Shown here in pieces: positions 52,013 to 64,000 of a DNA stretch of 64,000 bases. Source of the stretch: Azadirachta indica. Lineage: Eukaryota; Streptophyta; Magnoliopsida; Sapindales; Meliaceae. The notes beneath the pieces were generated by a model, which made no database searches, was not told the origin of the DNA, and saw nothing but the letters and a program-made list of their open reading frames with translations. The stretch covers positions 13,839,871 to 13,903,870 of the forward strand of contig CM040451.1 in the NCBI GenBank assembly GCA_022749755.1, in the 5' to 3' direction. Both the position numbers and the translations under genes were made by a program. Position 1 is the stretch's first letter. Every line of letters starts with the position of its first letter.

Positions 52013-53765
52013 ATGGGGAAGATGAATACGGGAAAAAGATTCGTTGGAAAGGTCGCGATCGTGACGGCTTCTACTCAGGGCATCGGCTTCAGCATCGCTG
52101 ACCGGCTCGGTTTAGAAGGCGCCTCCGTCGTCGTCTCCTCCCGAAAGCAGGTCTGCTAACGTTCGTTGGATCGCCTCTTAGTCGCTTTCAATTCTTGTAC
52201 TTATTAGTTCTTCTAATTCGCTCAAATTCGAGTTATAATGGTTTTGATTTAAAGATGACGAAATTTTTCAGCGAGGATTCTAGTTCTAGTTATCTTTGTT
52301 GATCGAATTCGAGTCGAATTTTATTTTGAACTGTAAAATTTGTTAATTTGAAGAGGATAGTGATTGTGTTTGGTGATATTGGTGCAGAAAAATGTGGATG
52401 CAGCAGTTGAAAAACTCAAAGCTCGAGGAATTGAAGTTCTTGGAGTTGTTTGTCACGTATCAAATGCACAACAAAGGAAGAATCTCGTAAACAAAACTAT
52501 TGAGGTCAGCCATTAGGCTGTATTTTAGATTCTCACTCAAATGAGTTAATTAAATGGGAAATTAGGTAAAGCAGATAAGTATGAAAGAAATTTCTTTCAA
52601 TTATGGTTGAGAAATCACCCTTTTGAATTTTACTCCCAGTTTGTATGAGATTTATGCTTCAGAAATTGGCCATGAGTTCGGGGATTTAGACTGATTGTAG
52701 TAATTGTATCAATCAATAACATAGTGTTTGATTGAAATTTGATGGGTATGTTTCAGAAATATGGAAAAATAGACGTGGTTGTATCAAATGCTGCTGCAAA
52801 TCCCTCCGTTGATGCTATTCTGGAAACTAAAGAATCTGTTCTTGACAAGTTATGGTACATTAATGTCAAAGCCGGTATACTTCTTCTACAGGTAATTGCT
52901 TTCTAAGATCATTCATGCAGCAAATATAAAATGAAACACAAAAGCAATGCTATTACATTGTAGATAAACAGCATCAAATTGCTCAATACCTATTTTTCTT
53001 ATAGATTTAGTAAATTCTGTATGTTAATTTTAAATAAACCATGGATGATGGAATGATGTTAGTATAGAATAAAGTGTGGTCCAAAAGATTTCTCGAGTTT
53101 AAATGACTTTTGGCCCCCATTTGCTTTTTGACACTGTTTGAATGCAAATGTTAAATTTGTTAGGTTTTTTTACTTTCATTATTTCTGCAGGATGCTGCTC
53201 CTCAATTGCGGAAGGGTTCTTCAGTTGTTTTAATTTCCTCCATAGCCGGATATCAACCACCGACATCCATGGCTATGTACGGAGTTACTAAGACTGCCCT
53301 TTTAGGGTTAACCAAGGTAAGCTTGTGGTCCCTGGGTTTTATTTACATCAGTAAATTTTCTGAAGAACCCTACAAACCAATATACTATTTTCTTTCTGTT
53401 GTGCTGAAACTTCTTCAATTGTTCCGTAGGCTCTTGCAGCTGAGATGGCCCCAAATACTCGTGTGAATTGCATTGCTCCCGGTTTTGTACCGACACATTT
53501 TGCTAGCTTCATCACAAGCAATGATGCCCTGGTAAGTATTCTTTCAAGCCTCAAGTTTCTTCTAGTAATTACCTTTGCCATTGTCTGAATCTGGTTGGTT
53601 TGGTTTGTATTGCAGAGGAAGACACTCGAGGAGAGGACTTTGCTTGGAAGGCTTGGTACCACAGAAGACATGGCTGCTGTTGTTGCATTCTTGGCTTCTG
53701 ATGATGCTTCTTACATCACAGGAGAAAATATTGTGGTGGCCGGAGGGATTCCCTCTCGCCTCTAG
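52013..53765 (+). CDS. IBR1: Peroxisomal short-chain dehydrogenase/reductase, IBR1 type
   Basis: Exons 52013-52150, 52388-52504, 52757-52891, 53191-53316, 53430-53531 and 53616-53765 join to 768 nt, 255 residues (Arabidopsis IBR1: 254). It is a classical SDR: cofactor motif T18-A-S-T-Q-G-I-G25, N-A-A-A-N near 96-100, and catalytic S147, Y160 and K164 (Y-G-V-T-K). The C-terminal S-R-L is a plant PTS1 peroxisome signal. In Arabidopsis IBR1 acts in the beta-oxidation-like shortening of indole-3-butyric acid to auxin; the PTS1, length and residue blocks ([19 protein letters not shown]) support the same role here. The start is the first in-frame ATG; another in-frame ATG at codon 4 is possible. 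All introns are GT-AG and phase 0. Confidence 0.95.
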
Positions 53766-54458
53766 TTTCTCTCTGTTTTTCATAAATATCTCTTTTATTT
53801 TAGATACCACGATCAACCATATCCTGTTGCCTTGAGTCCGATTTACTTTTAAATACAGTCAATAAATTCACAAATGCTTTCTTTCAAATGGATTCTTTTT
53901 GCATAGATAATCTGAACATTTGCAAATTTTGTCGTGGGAGGAATTACAGATTTCAAAAGTGTCTAAGGTAGATATTACGATGCCATAGCTAAATTACATG
54001 AATAATTTTAATCAATCTACAAGACACGCACCTAGTATAAACATTAAAGAGTTCCTCGCAAGTAACTTACATAATCAGGTAGAAAACACAAACGGACGGG
54101 AACACTGATCTTTGCAAGCTAGAATTGATTGCATCTGAAGAAGCAAGCTTCCAGACCCTTTAGTCACTGCATCTTTATGTACATAAAATCAGGCAAACCT
54201 AGATGTCCACACTGTCTTCACTGTACAATACTTCCTAGCTTCTTACGTGGGAAAATCTGTCTACCTGCAGAGCTCATTTTTGAATCCCCACAGCATATTA
54301 ATTCACAGTACACTATTCCGTAATTAACATTCCTCAGCCTTCTTTCTCCCTCTTGTACGCCATTTTACATACGGTTAATAACCGTAGTGTATTTGATTAA
54401 CTTCCAATCTTCCAATATTTACTTGTGATAAACAAAATTAAGATGACATGCAATATAT
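53766..54458. other. Intergenic region between convergent genes
   Basis: About 690 bp shared by the 3'UTRs of IBR1 (plus) and the At1g16860-like gene (minus). No separate gene is seen. Confidence 0.55.
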
Positions 54459-57349
54459 TTACACAGGAACTACATCCGCATCCTGAGTATCATCACATGT
54501 CAAAATGAGACCTTCAACATAAGTCGGGAGTAGGCAGCGGGTCCATTGACAGCCTGTTGAGACAGGCTCTGTTGATGGAATGATCATCAGCACATTATCG
54601 TGGCGCCGGACAACACCCATCACACTTACAGTGCTCCCTTCTTTGATATAGCTGATATACGTCAGAATCTCATTAGATGCATAGAACCGAATAATAAACC
54701 AGTGTCAGTGTATATAAACTTGAAGGGATCAAATTTCAATCATTTATCTTATATTCCAACACAAGAAGAGAAAAGAAAAGCCCCATTGTCACTGATGAAT
54801 AAAAGACATGATAAAAACCCAAAATAGAGAATCAGGGGCAAACCCTTCTTTGAGACGCATTGTCCGGTCATCACTAGAGAGATTGCGCTCCGCTAGCCAA
54901 CGTACAAAGCTAGGAGATGAGTCAATGTTTCCCTTTGTTACATTAACTACAGTTGATGGCTTGACAAAAGGAGCAACCTTAGCCCCGTAACCTGCTTTCA
55001 CCAATGCTCTTAACCCAGATTGGAAGTCTGATATGTAGAAATCAGACACATATTTCTGTTCACAATAATCACAAAATTAGATAGAAGCATAATTTATCCT
55101 TTACGAGCATTAATCCTTAAACAATTATGGAGAACAAATTAACGAAGGTTTCAAGAAACTAACCTCAGAATGTCTAGTACCCCAAGAGAAGCAATGGTGT
55201 TTAGGATTTGCAGATTTTCCGCCCCATCCTTTATATTCATACAATTCTGTGGAAACATATACACACCTAGGTACCCGCTGATAAGATGACTCCAAAGGAA
55301 TACTGCCACAGGTGACAACCTAGAATACAAGGTGTAGATGATGAGTTGCCTTGGAAAACAATAACAAGCAGAAAAGAAGGAAAGAATACAATGAAACCTA
55401 AAAAAATTGGCCAACCATAATCTTATGGGGCTATAGTCATTTCTGCTTTCTAAAGCAACTAAAACCCAATTGTTTCAATCTGTGCAAGTCAAAATAAAAA
55501 AGAACATAACACAATGTAACAATATTGATTTGACCATGCAGAAGGCAAGTTTACATAGCACATTAGTGCAGTTAAGATGAATTGCAGTTTACTTAACCAA
55601 TCAGCTGTCTAGTTCCACAAACAAATTATGATGTTTTTATTATCGTTACCAACTTCTTACAAGGGTCAGTGGTTAAAGAGTAAAATAAATCTTTTTCTGG
55701 CATCTGTATCCAACCACAAAGCACACATTTCTAGTCCTTATCGCCAACTGCTGCCTCTACATAAGATAATGCACTGAAGCTTACAGCACATGATCTAGGC
55801 ATATATATTATATTCATCTTAGATTCCCTTAGCTTAAGAGTTATAACTTATAACCCATTAGCTAATTCTGTATCCTGAAATACCTAGAAATTCATAAATA
55901 CTGAGGCACTAACACCTAAAAACCATGTTAAAATAGAAAAGGAATTGATAAGGACCCATATATTTTCACTCTAATTTATTCCACTCACAGTAAATGTCAA
56001 TTCCAGCAGAGTAATTTTCCAACCCTATAAAAACAAAATAAGGTACGCTATACTCAATAAAATAGGAAACGTAGAAGTCATGAAGCTTAAGACTCAACCA
56101 CTCTTCTAAGACAATGCAAACAATTCCACTCTCATATTCCTATACCAAAGTTAGAAGTCACCTCATAAAATTCTATCCTTGAACCCCTTGAGAAGCAAAT
56201 TTTGATCCTGGTAAAAGTCAGACCACCATTCCCTCCAATTGTCGACTTAGAAATGAAATTCTGCATCATTCAATTAAAAATTTGTCTCTAATGCTTAGTC
56301 CCTTTCTTTCATGTAAAAATTATTCACCAAGGAATCCATAATCACCGTGATAGATCCGGAAAATACCAAAGTAAATGCCCAGCAAGAAAATTCAAGCCCA
56401 GAAACAACCCACATATCAAACATTTCCTTTCTTGACTCACTAATTAACCGTAACTATCAAACCATAATCATCAAGAATAACCAAGTCGACGTCCATAAAT
56501 AACAGAACTTACTATAATATTCCAAAACACCACGAAGTTTCCATTCTAGGTGAACTAAAAAATGAACTTGAAAATTAATTAAAAATTAAACTAACAACTT
56601 GAATATATTAAAAAATTAACATAACTTACCCCAGTAACCTTTACATACTGGCCATCAATGGCGCCTCTAAGTTCAGCATCTGGATACCTCTTAACAAACC
56701 CCAACAATCCTCTCCTTCCCCATACACAATTCCACACCATACCCATCAGAAGCGGTCCCACGACCGCTCCCACCGCAACCAGAACCACCGCCTTCTTCAC
56801 CGCTACCATCAAAAACGCCCCCACCATTACTCCCATAGCCACCACCACCATAACCACCCAAACCACCGCCCTTGAAACTCTGAACCCTACCTTCACATCC
56901 TCTCCCAAGCTTGTCACCGCCGACCCGTACGCCGCCTTGCTCGAGCCGGAAACTGTCCCGGACCCCGAATGGTCCAGCTGCCCCGACCTCCTCGGACCCA
57001 CCGGACCAGAACCTAGCGGGCCGGAAGTGATGAGTCCAGTGGGCTGTAAAGACAAAGGGCCAGATGATTTTTTAACCGGGCCGGAATTGGACCCGGATCG
57101 GACGGATCCGCTGTTGGGTTGTGAGGAGGAAGAAGGACGTGAAGGAAGTTTGGAGAAAGGAGGAGGAGTTTGATCATCAACTACTTGGATGTCGAACATT
57201 TTTCCTAACTCCCCGGATTTCTTAACGTCGCCGCCAGTGTACGGCACAGCTCGAGACGCCATTGTCGGCTGCCGTTCTTTCAGCTGCTCCGGGCGACCGG
57301 ACACGTACAGCCCACTGCTGAGCTGGTGCGACGGAATTCTGGTAGTCAT
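54459..57349 (-). CDS. Two-TM membrane protein of the Arabidopsis At1g16860/At1g78880 type
   Basis: Exons 57349-56630, 55319-55164, 55055-54844 and 54651-54459 join to 1281 nt, 426 residues. The N-terminal half is hydrophilic and Ser/Gly/Pro-rich (residues 60-140), starting M-T-T-R-I-P-S-H-Q-L. Two adjacent hydrophobic segments follow (about 159-183 and 187-210). The C-terminal half is a conserved globular region with V-T-C-G-S-I-P-L-E, R-C-V-Y-V-S-T, R-L-K-E-G-Y-I-K-E-G-S-T-V-S-V and D-A-D-V-V-P-V at the end. It matches a plant family labelled as ubiquitin-protease-C19-related in some annotations, but I see no Cys/His protease signature, so that label is doubtful. The function is unknown. 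The exon 3/4 junction splits Gly (GG|C). Intron 1 is long (1310 bp). Confidence 0.88.
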
Positions 57350-58404
57350 TTTTTTTTTTTAAGAGTGGAAAGAGTGAGTGAAAACTGTGCAAGTGAAGGA
57401 GATGGAGAAAGCTTAGAAGATGGAAGCTTTGAGTCGTGGGAAGTGAAATTACGGAAAAGGGTAAGGAGAAATGTGATAATGACGTGGGTTTCCTGGTGTC
57501 TTAAAATGGCGGTACAGTGGGTTTGTTGTTTGCTGTTTACTCTCTGGTGCGAATTGATTTGATTGGTTTTGGAATGTACACTTTTTAAATTTACCTTTTT
57601 ACCCTTATCGTTTAAGAAAGTTGGACTCTTTTTCTGTATGCACCCTCTTTGCTGCTTCCTTCACATTACCGAGTCCAGGGAGATGGAAAGAGGAGAGGAG
57701 AGGAGAGTAATGCTGCTATGTAGCCGTTCTCATCTTACTGCAAATGTTGGCATCTAAAGAAATGAATTATGCTGTCTTCTCTAACGTCGTATTCGAACTG
57801 TATGGGAATTGGTCCCCTAGGCAGGTTGGCGTTTCAGGGAAAATGGGTCCTCTTTAACATAGATCCGATTGCCAGAAAATCTTCTTCCGTGCGAACCGAA
57901 AATAAAATGGTAAGACAAATCCAACGTCACATAATCCAATCACAATTCGCGCCCAATTTAATACGGAACATAAAAGCGGGGTCCACTCCCACTCCGACGG
58001 TAGATCAACGGTCCACATCGCTCTAAGGGACCTCCATGATACACTCATACACATGCGATGTTATTTTTTACAAATCACGATCCGCGTGTGGCCCCAGTGA
58101 TAGCAAAATTTCTCACGACACCACGTATCTAAAGGGATTCAACCCCGATAATAAATAATTCAGATAAATTTGTGCAGAATACGGCGGAAAACGAAGAGAA
58201 CTTAATCTTCAATTTATTAATAGGATAATAATTGATTTACCCTTCTCGTCTCATTTTTTAATAAAAAATATATTATAAATATATTATAATTTATAAATTA
58301 AATATATATATATAAATATAATTTTATATTATAATTAAATATAATTAATAATAAAAAATTATACAATCATAAATTAATATTATAAAAAATAAAATATACA
58401 AATA

Positions 58405-58437
58405 AAAAATTAAAAATTAAAAATTAAAAATTAAAAA
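58405..58437. repeat. Tandem heptamer AAAAATT, 4.7 copies
   Basis: Four perfect AAAAATT units followed by a partial unit, inside the AT-rich block at 58255-58560. Confidence 0.85.
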
Positions 58438-60426
58438 GATCTTATATTATATTTTTAATAATATATTAATAATATTTTTATTTAAATTAATTAAATTCTT
58501 ATATTATTAAAATTAATTTATAAAAAAAATATAAAATAAAAAATTAATACAAAGATGAGGAACTTTTTGTCTGTGTAAGAATTCTCTATCCCTGTATCGT
58601 TAAATTTAATAAGAAATGAGATAGAAAATGAGAGTTAAACGAGGTGAGAAATAAGGCATGCCTTTCCGCCCCGTTGCCTTCCCTACACATTGTTGCATGA
58701 TGGGGATGGGTCCCTTTTCTGGGCCCACCGGTTCGGAAGGATCGGACGGTCATTAGTGTTTCAATATGGAAGCGCGGAGGGTTATTAACGGAGTTAAGTT
58801 CGTTATAGTCGCGCCATTTTTGCCCGCTTTAGTACTGTCAGTGCAAAGTAATTGTGGAGTTTTGGAGAAAGGCAAGGGTATTGATCGAAATTCTTTCTTT
58901 TGGGAGTCGGTGGTGGATGCTGACGAACGCGGATCCAAGGATGCTGAAATTGCAACAAAAAGACGAAAATATCCTTGTAAATGAGATGGTGTAAACGTAA
59001 TGTGCATTGTTCGTTAAATTAATCGTAAAATAATTTGTATTTAACCTTATTTATTTGGCAATGCAAACTTAAATAAAATTAAATTCGAGGAAAATATTCA
59101 TTACACTAACAATAATCATAAAAGAATATTATATAAAATTAAAACGAAGCAAAATTAATATAACAAAACAGATTTTGCATGTAATTCCAAGTATGTTATC
59201 AAATAAACATTCAAACTGTTTATTTTTTTCAATTGAAGTGAAAATAAAATTATTAAATATTTAAAAAGTATTTATTTTTTAAATAAAATTATTCATATTT
59301 ATTTTTTAATTTATGTCTAAAAGTTTGTTAGCTATGTTTTAATATAATTAAGTTAAAATTTTTAACTTAAATATGAATAACTAATATAAATAAATTAAAT
59401 ATTTTATTTTTAATTATACTTTTAATTTTTTTTTATCTTTTAAACACTTTAATTTTAAATGTTATTTAACATTTTTATTTTTTGTACTGTCTCTCTGTTT
59501 TTATATATTTGAAACAAATTATGGTATAATTTATCTTTTTTATTTAACTCATAAGTAATTTTATATTATTTAAATTATTAATTCATAATTTTTTTCTTTG
59601 CAAAAAAAATGATTTACATATTAATATAATTTCTTAGAAATTATTCTATTTATGAACTATTACATTAACATAATTAAAATTTTTATAAAATATAAGTATA
59701 GATATATATAATACTTAAAAAAAATTATAAATGTCAAAATATTAATTTCAAATTTTTTATTTTTATAAAAATAATTTAACAATTAAATTTAAATATTAAA
59801 AAAATATATATACTATTTAGATTTAAATTTCACTCAAATTTATATTATAATTATATTAAGACTTAAAGCATCAAAAATAAACACAGCTTGGAATATGTAT
59901 ATAATTGTCTTTTGCCACCTTCTTTATTTCTTTCCTTTTCCCGAAAATAACGTTAGCATGTTTTTTCCATGGTTCTCAGCAAGCAAAATGAATTCAGTTG
60001 AACTTGAAGAGTCAGTCTAGAATTACCAATCATAAATTAATATAATTAATAGCGCATGATCATCAATAAATAAAGAGATGGGGGTTATTTAATCTAAGTA
60101 TGTCTACAATTTAATATTATATCCACAGTTTTTTTAAACAAGTTAAGTTCAATTTAGGAGACCTTAAACATTCTCAATGAATAATGAAGAGTGGTCATTT
60201 ACGATTGTCAAATGGGTTATAATTAAAAAATTTATAAAAAAAAAAAGTTATAAGTTATAATTATGGACCACAAAATATTAAAAGGGTTATTTTGTCATAC
60301 AATGATTAGATGAAACAAGCTAAAATATTGAATAAAATGCGCACCAAAGATCCCATTTAGGAAACACTTCCTGACTTGATTAATTTATAGTTATAGTCAA
60401 TGAGATTTTTTAGTATTAGAGTGTGT

Positions 60427-60429
<3 letters not shown>

Positions 60430-60466
<37 letters not shown>
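60430..60466. repeat. (GA)n microsatellite
   Basis: About 18 uninterrupted GA units. The reverse strand reads as a Ser-Leu repeat frame, which is an artefact. Confidence 0.95.
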
Positions 60467-60468
<2 letters not shown>

Positions 60469-63384
60469 CCACTTGAAAATTGCTTTCCGAAAACATATTT
60501 ATATTGTTGCCATCGTTTTCGGTTCTTTTCGTACAAGGAAGTAGGTGGCATTGTTTTGTCTTCTTAAGATTATCACATAAAACAAAATTGTGTTTGGGAA
60601 ATCTTGTCTTCGTACTTGAACAATTTCTTAATCATCTTCTTAATGAAAGCACATGCAACTGCCGGTATACCTTTCTCTCTTCACCATCCTTCTCGTAGAA
60701 AATGAGAAATCTATTGACATCATTTTAAAAAACCTTATAATTATTTTTTTTTTTAATTTTTCATTTCCAATGTAGATTTATAATGTCATTAATATAATAA
60801 AATTATATTATATCATGATTTATATGTCGATAATTTTTTTTTTAAATAAAAAAAAAAAGAACCTATTTGCTCTTGCTCTATTTTTGTTGGAAACCAAATT
60901 TACCCTTCCCATCTCTACATTCCATTTGTTGGAGCTTATTCAAAAAAGGGGTCTAATCAGAATAACTGAAACTACAAAGATCAGACATGGCTTTTCTACA
61001 ATCTATAAGGACCAACTTGAAGCCCAAGCTAATCCCATTTCATCCCAAGGCCCAAAGTTGAGTAAGTTCAGTCCAATTCCACATGCAAAATGCAACCAAT
61101 TACACACTGCAACAAGATAAAAGAAGTTTAGATTTTGATTTTTATTGCAACAAGAACAAAATTTAGAATGGAAAAGCAAGTTGATTTATTTCCTATAATA
61201 TTTGAGAAAAAATGTTCATGATTTTGCAAAATTCCATTACTTGGAATTATTTCTCTTGCTATGTTGCTTGGCACAAGTAGTTGAAGCTTCAACCACATGT
61301 ACCAAAAATAAAATGGTCCTTCCTTTTGGCACTTGCATATACATAAAATGGAGAAATATTGATCTTTCAACTCTTGCGAGATTATCAAACCTTCAAATCT
61401 ATTGCTGAAAATGATAACCTCCAAACAACTTACAACCAAAACTGGAAAAGGTATGAAATTGGGGGTCCCAAAAAGTCATTAAGTCATTTCACCCACCCTC
61501 TTCACTCTTTTCGTTTGTTATTCAAATTTGAAAACCTTTCTTCTATAACATGAATTATATTCTATGCTTGAAATTCCTGCCTACCATGAACCCATTTAAA
61601 AAAAAAAAAAAAGTCTTAGCTTCCAAGCAAATTATGGGAATTTTTTTTTCTAAAAAGAAAATAATGCTGATTCTCTTTTGATTGTAATCACAGAATTGAC
61701 ACACGTAATAGGTATAGAACATTGTTTCTTTTTTTTTTATTTCAAGAATTCCTCCATTACCATATATACCTTTCCCAGCAATTTCATATTCCTCAGTTCA
61801 GGAATAAAGTGATACAACCTCAGTACGTGCTTAACGTACGAAGATGCACTTTCCCTTTCATTTTTTCTAATCCCATTTCATAATAATCACCAAAATAAAA
61901 GTTTTTCAAAAGTTAAACCATTTCAAAGAACTATAGGCTTCAATTCAATACACTAAGTTCATTACAGTGAACAGAATTTGAATTGTAAACTTTTTATGCT
62001 ATTATAAGAGATTTTATTGTTAAAACCATTAACACTCCTTAGCGCATAACAAATGATTGATCACCACTTTATAAAGTGTTGAAAAGAAATATATATAGTT
62101 TTCAGATGATTGATGAATTACAGCTAGATGTGTTCTTTCTAAATCACATGCAGCTATAAACCAACTATTCCCACTTGAGTCCAGTGCATGAAATAATATC
62201 TTCATATCAAGGCTGAAAAAACTTAACACTTTCCTGCTAATAATCTTTAATTTGTTAATCATGTCCTTTCGATGATCAGAAAATGACAGCACTTTTTGGA
62301 AGCAAAAACCCTAACATTTATGAACAGTTTTTCCCACCTTAGAAATTAGGGCATCTTTACATAATTTCATGCAAAACAGAGAGAGCATTTTTTAGACTGT
62401 TAAAATATTTGCAAAATTCACTTTACCCACAGTGCAAAAAATTGATTTGAATGGTGAATAAGCTTCCACCTTTCGAAGCAGAGTTCGCCCACGTGTAAAT
62501 GCCACTTCTGCGTCTATGTACATAGCTTTAATTTACGACTCTCTTTTTTTTCCTTTGATAGATGATTTATTAGAAGTATTAACAGTTAAAAGCAGAGTAC
62601 AAATCTTAATGAAGTTTCGAAGTAATGGAAAGATTGGTTGTTTTCAAGTTTTTCTTTTTTTTTTTTTTTTAAGTTATGATAAGAAAGAAATGAAAGGAAA
62701 CCTATGAAATTGTTGTCACTGTGGCCTCTAAGCATTAATGATGGAAAAAGGAAACAGGAACCAGTTATAGAAAACAAAGCAGTGGGATACGGTCGAGAAA
62801 AAGGCTCAAAAAGGAAGTCTTGGTTTTGAATTGAACCGAGAAATCACGAGACACCCCTGAAATTTCTGCCTTTGAATTCATCTTTCTGCTGCCAAACGAC
62901 CTAATCTCTTCCTGATCCTATTAGAAACATCCGTGAAAATTAGAACCGTCTTCTTTTCTTTTCACATTTCCATTCATTTTCTCTTCTTCTCCATCCAAAC
63001 AAACATCTTCAAACCATGAAACAGCATCATAGTAATGGTAATATGTATTCCTCTGTTTTCGCTATTGCTCTGTTCTTTTGCCTTTGTTTTCATAATAATC
63101 ACACTGTTTTTAGCAACTAGAACTTTGGAATGGAAAGCTGTCTTTTGAGTCTTTGGTCTTTGATTCTACTACTGTTTTGAAAGATTCATGAAAACTTATT
63201 TATGTTTTCCATTTCTTTACAGAACTCATGTTTTTGAATCAGTTCATGCACTTCCTAAAATCAATTCACACATTCAGAAGGAAAACTCCTTGCCATTGTT
63301 TGTCTTGATAGTAATTTTTTTTCCCCTCTTTCAAAACTACTTGTGTACAACAACTTAGGGAAAAAAAAAATTAGCAAACACATA

Positions 63385-63804
63385 ATGGCTCCATCTTCAT
63401 GTTTCCATGCATTTCGTCTTCGAAAATCAAAGAGCAAACGAATTTCAGTGCCTTCCTCCTCAAAATCCCAGTTAAATTCCGACATGGAAAACTTGGAGAA
63501 GAAGAGATTTGACAGCCTGGAGTCTTGGTCGATGATTTTGGACTCTGAAAATGTTGAGACTTGGGAAGTATCAAAGGAAGATCAAGAAGAATGGACGGCT
63601 GATCTTTCCCAATTGTTTATCGGAAACAAGTTTGCCTCCGGAGCTCACAGCAGAATTTATCGAGGAATTTACAAGCAGAGAGCAGTTGCTGTAAAAATGG
63701 TGAGGATTCCGAATCAGAAGGAGGAGACAAGAGCCTTACTTGAACAGCAGTTTAAGTCTGAAGTTGCCTTGCTTTCACGTCTTTTTCATCCTAACATAGT
63801 TCAG
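63385..63804 (+). CDS. HT1-like Raf-type serine/threonine protein kinase (5' part only)
   Basis: The first 140 codons of a kinase gene that continues past the window. The exon ends at a GTAAGA donor at 63805. The protein starts M-A-P-S-S-C-F-H-A-F-R-L-R-K-S-K-S-K and contains the conserved L-E-S-W-S-M-I-L-D-S-E-N-V-E-T-W segment. The kinase domain begins near residue 76 with a glycine loop (G-N-K-F-A-S-G-A-H-S-R-I-Y-R-G), the ATP-binding Lys in V-A-V-K104, and the alpha-C Glu in K-S-E126-V. This matches plant Raf-like C-group MAPKKKs related to HT1, which regulates stomatal response to CO2. The subgroup call is from recalled similarity; the catalytic loop is outside the window. An in-frame upstream exon (63016-63037) may add 16 residues; see findings. 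Confidence 0.88.
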
Positions 63805-64000
63805 GTAAGATTTTGTAATCATATGCAGCTAAAAAATTTTAGAAAAAGACAGTACTTTTATATATATATATATATATATTTTACTGTTCTTGTTATTCTC
63901 TAACTCTAAGTTGCTAGCAATTATTTTTCAGAATATTTATGATTTTCTTAAGTAAAAAATTTGAAATTCTTTGTGATGCCAGAGTCTAGAAAAGTTTCAG

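Larger units (their letters stand above)
57360..63010. other. Long AT-rich intergenic region
   Basis: About 5.6 kb between divergent genes. GC-richer DNA near 57600-58200 and 58640-58990 flanks an extremely AT-rich block (58255-58560); a second AT block lies at 59000-59880. It contains a heptamer repeat, a long (GA)n run and a 72-codon frame at 58766-58984 without recognisable similarity. No gene is supported. Confidence 0.55.

Noticed and set aside
56658..57173. 171-codon plus-strand frame rich in Pro and Thr
   Set aside because: Antisense shadow of exon 1 of the At1g16860-like gene, caused by its GC-rich Ser/Gly/Val codons.
58255..58650. AT-rich block possibly flanked by weak inverted repeats
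   Set aside because: Similarity of the flanks is short and could come from composition alone.
58766..58984. 72-codon plus-strand frame
   Set aside because: Reasonable composition and an ATG, but no recognised similarity or promoter; left as unsupported.

Overview
The window is nuclear DNA from a flowering plant, most likely a woody eudicot. Genes are split by short GT-AG introns, intergenic DNA is very AT-rich, and the proteins (ACC oxidase, COP1, plastid terminal oxidase, RIN4, IBR1, CLMP1) are plant proteins close to eudicot versions. I cannot name the species. All exon boundaries were read by eye from splice signals, reading phase and recalled family sequences; no alignment was run.

Layout. 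1-10 kb: an intronless RING-finger gene (+), about 8 kb of AT-rich DNA with no convincing gene, then a 4-exon ACC oxidase gene (+). 12-30 kb: four genes on the minus strand, a TPR/PB1 protein of the CLMP1 type, an atypical dual-specificity phosphatase (PFA-DSP, 5 exons), the light-signalling E3 ligase COP1 (13 exons) and the plastid terminal oxidase PTOX/IMMUTANS (9 exons). 30-32 kb: remains of an F-box/FBD-type gene. 34.7-36.5 kb: a multi-pass membrane protein of the DUF3537 family (+). 37.5-41.3 kb: a lipid-transfer-protein cluster with one intact copy and two broken copies, with a probable solo LTR between the broken ones. 44.6-54 kb: three plus-strand genes, RIN4 (immunity hub), EHD1 (endocytosis; carries an apparent 1-nt deletion) and IBR1 (peroxisomal indole-3-butyric acid metabolism). 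54.4-57.3 kb: a minus-strand two-TM membrane protein of the Arabidopsis At1g16860 type. 57.4-63 kb: AT-rich DNA. 63 kb to the end: the 5' part of an HT1-like Raf-type kinase gene (+).

These are independently transcribed genes with no operon logic. Loose themes are light and plastid biology (COP1, PTOX, CLMP1), hormone metabolism (ACC oxidase for ethylene, IBR1 for auxin) and signalling or defence (RIN4, PFA-DSP, HT1-like, lipid-transfer proteins). I found no convincing new multi-gene system. The points most worth checking are the EHD1 frameshift, the DUF3537 gene with a GC-AG intron, the solo LTR and decayed lipid-transfer cluster, a foldback MITE upstream of EHD1, an orphan promoter-like module near 15.6 kb, and an in-frame first intron in PTOX.
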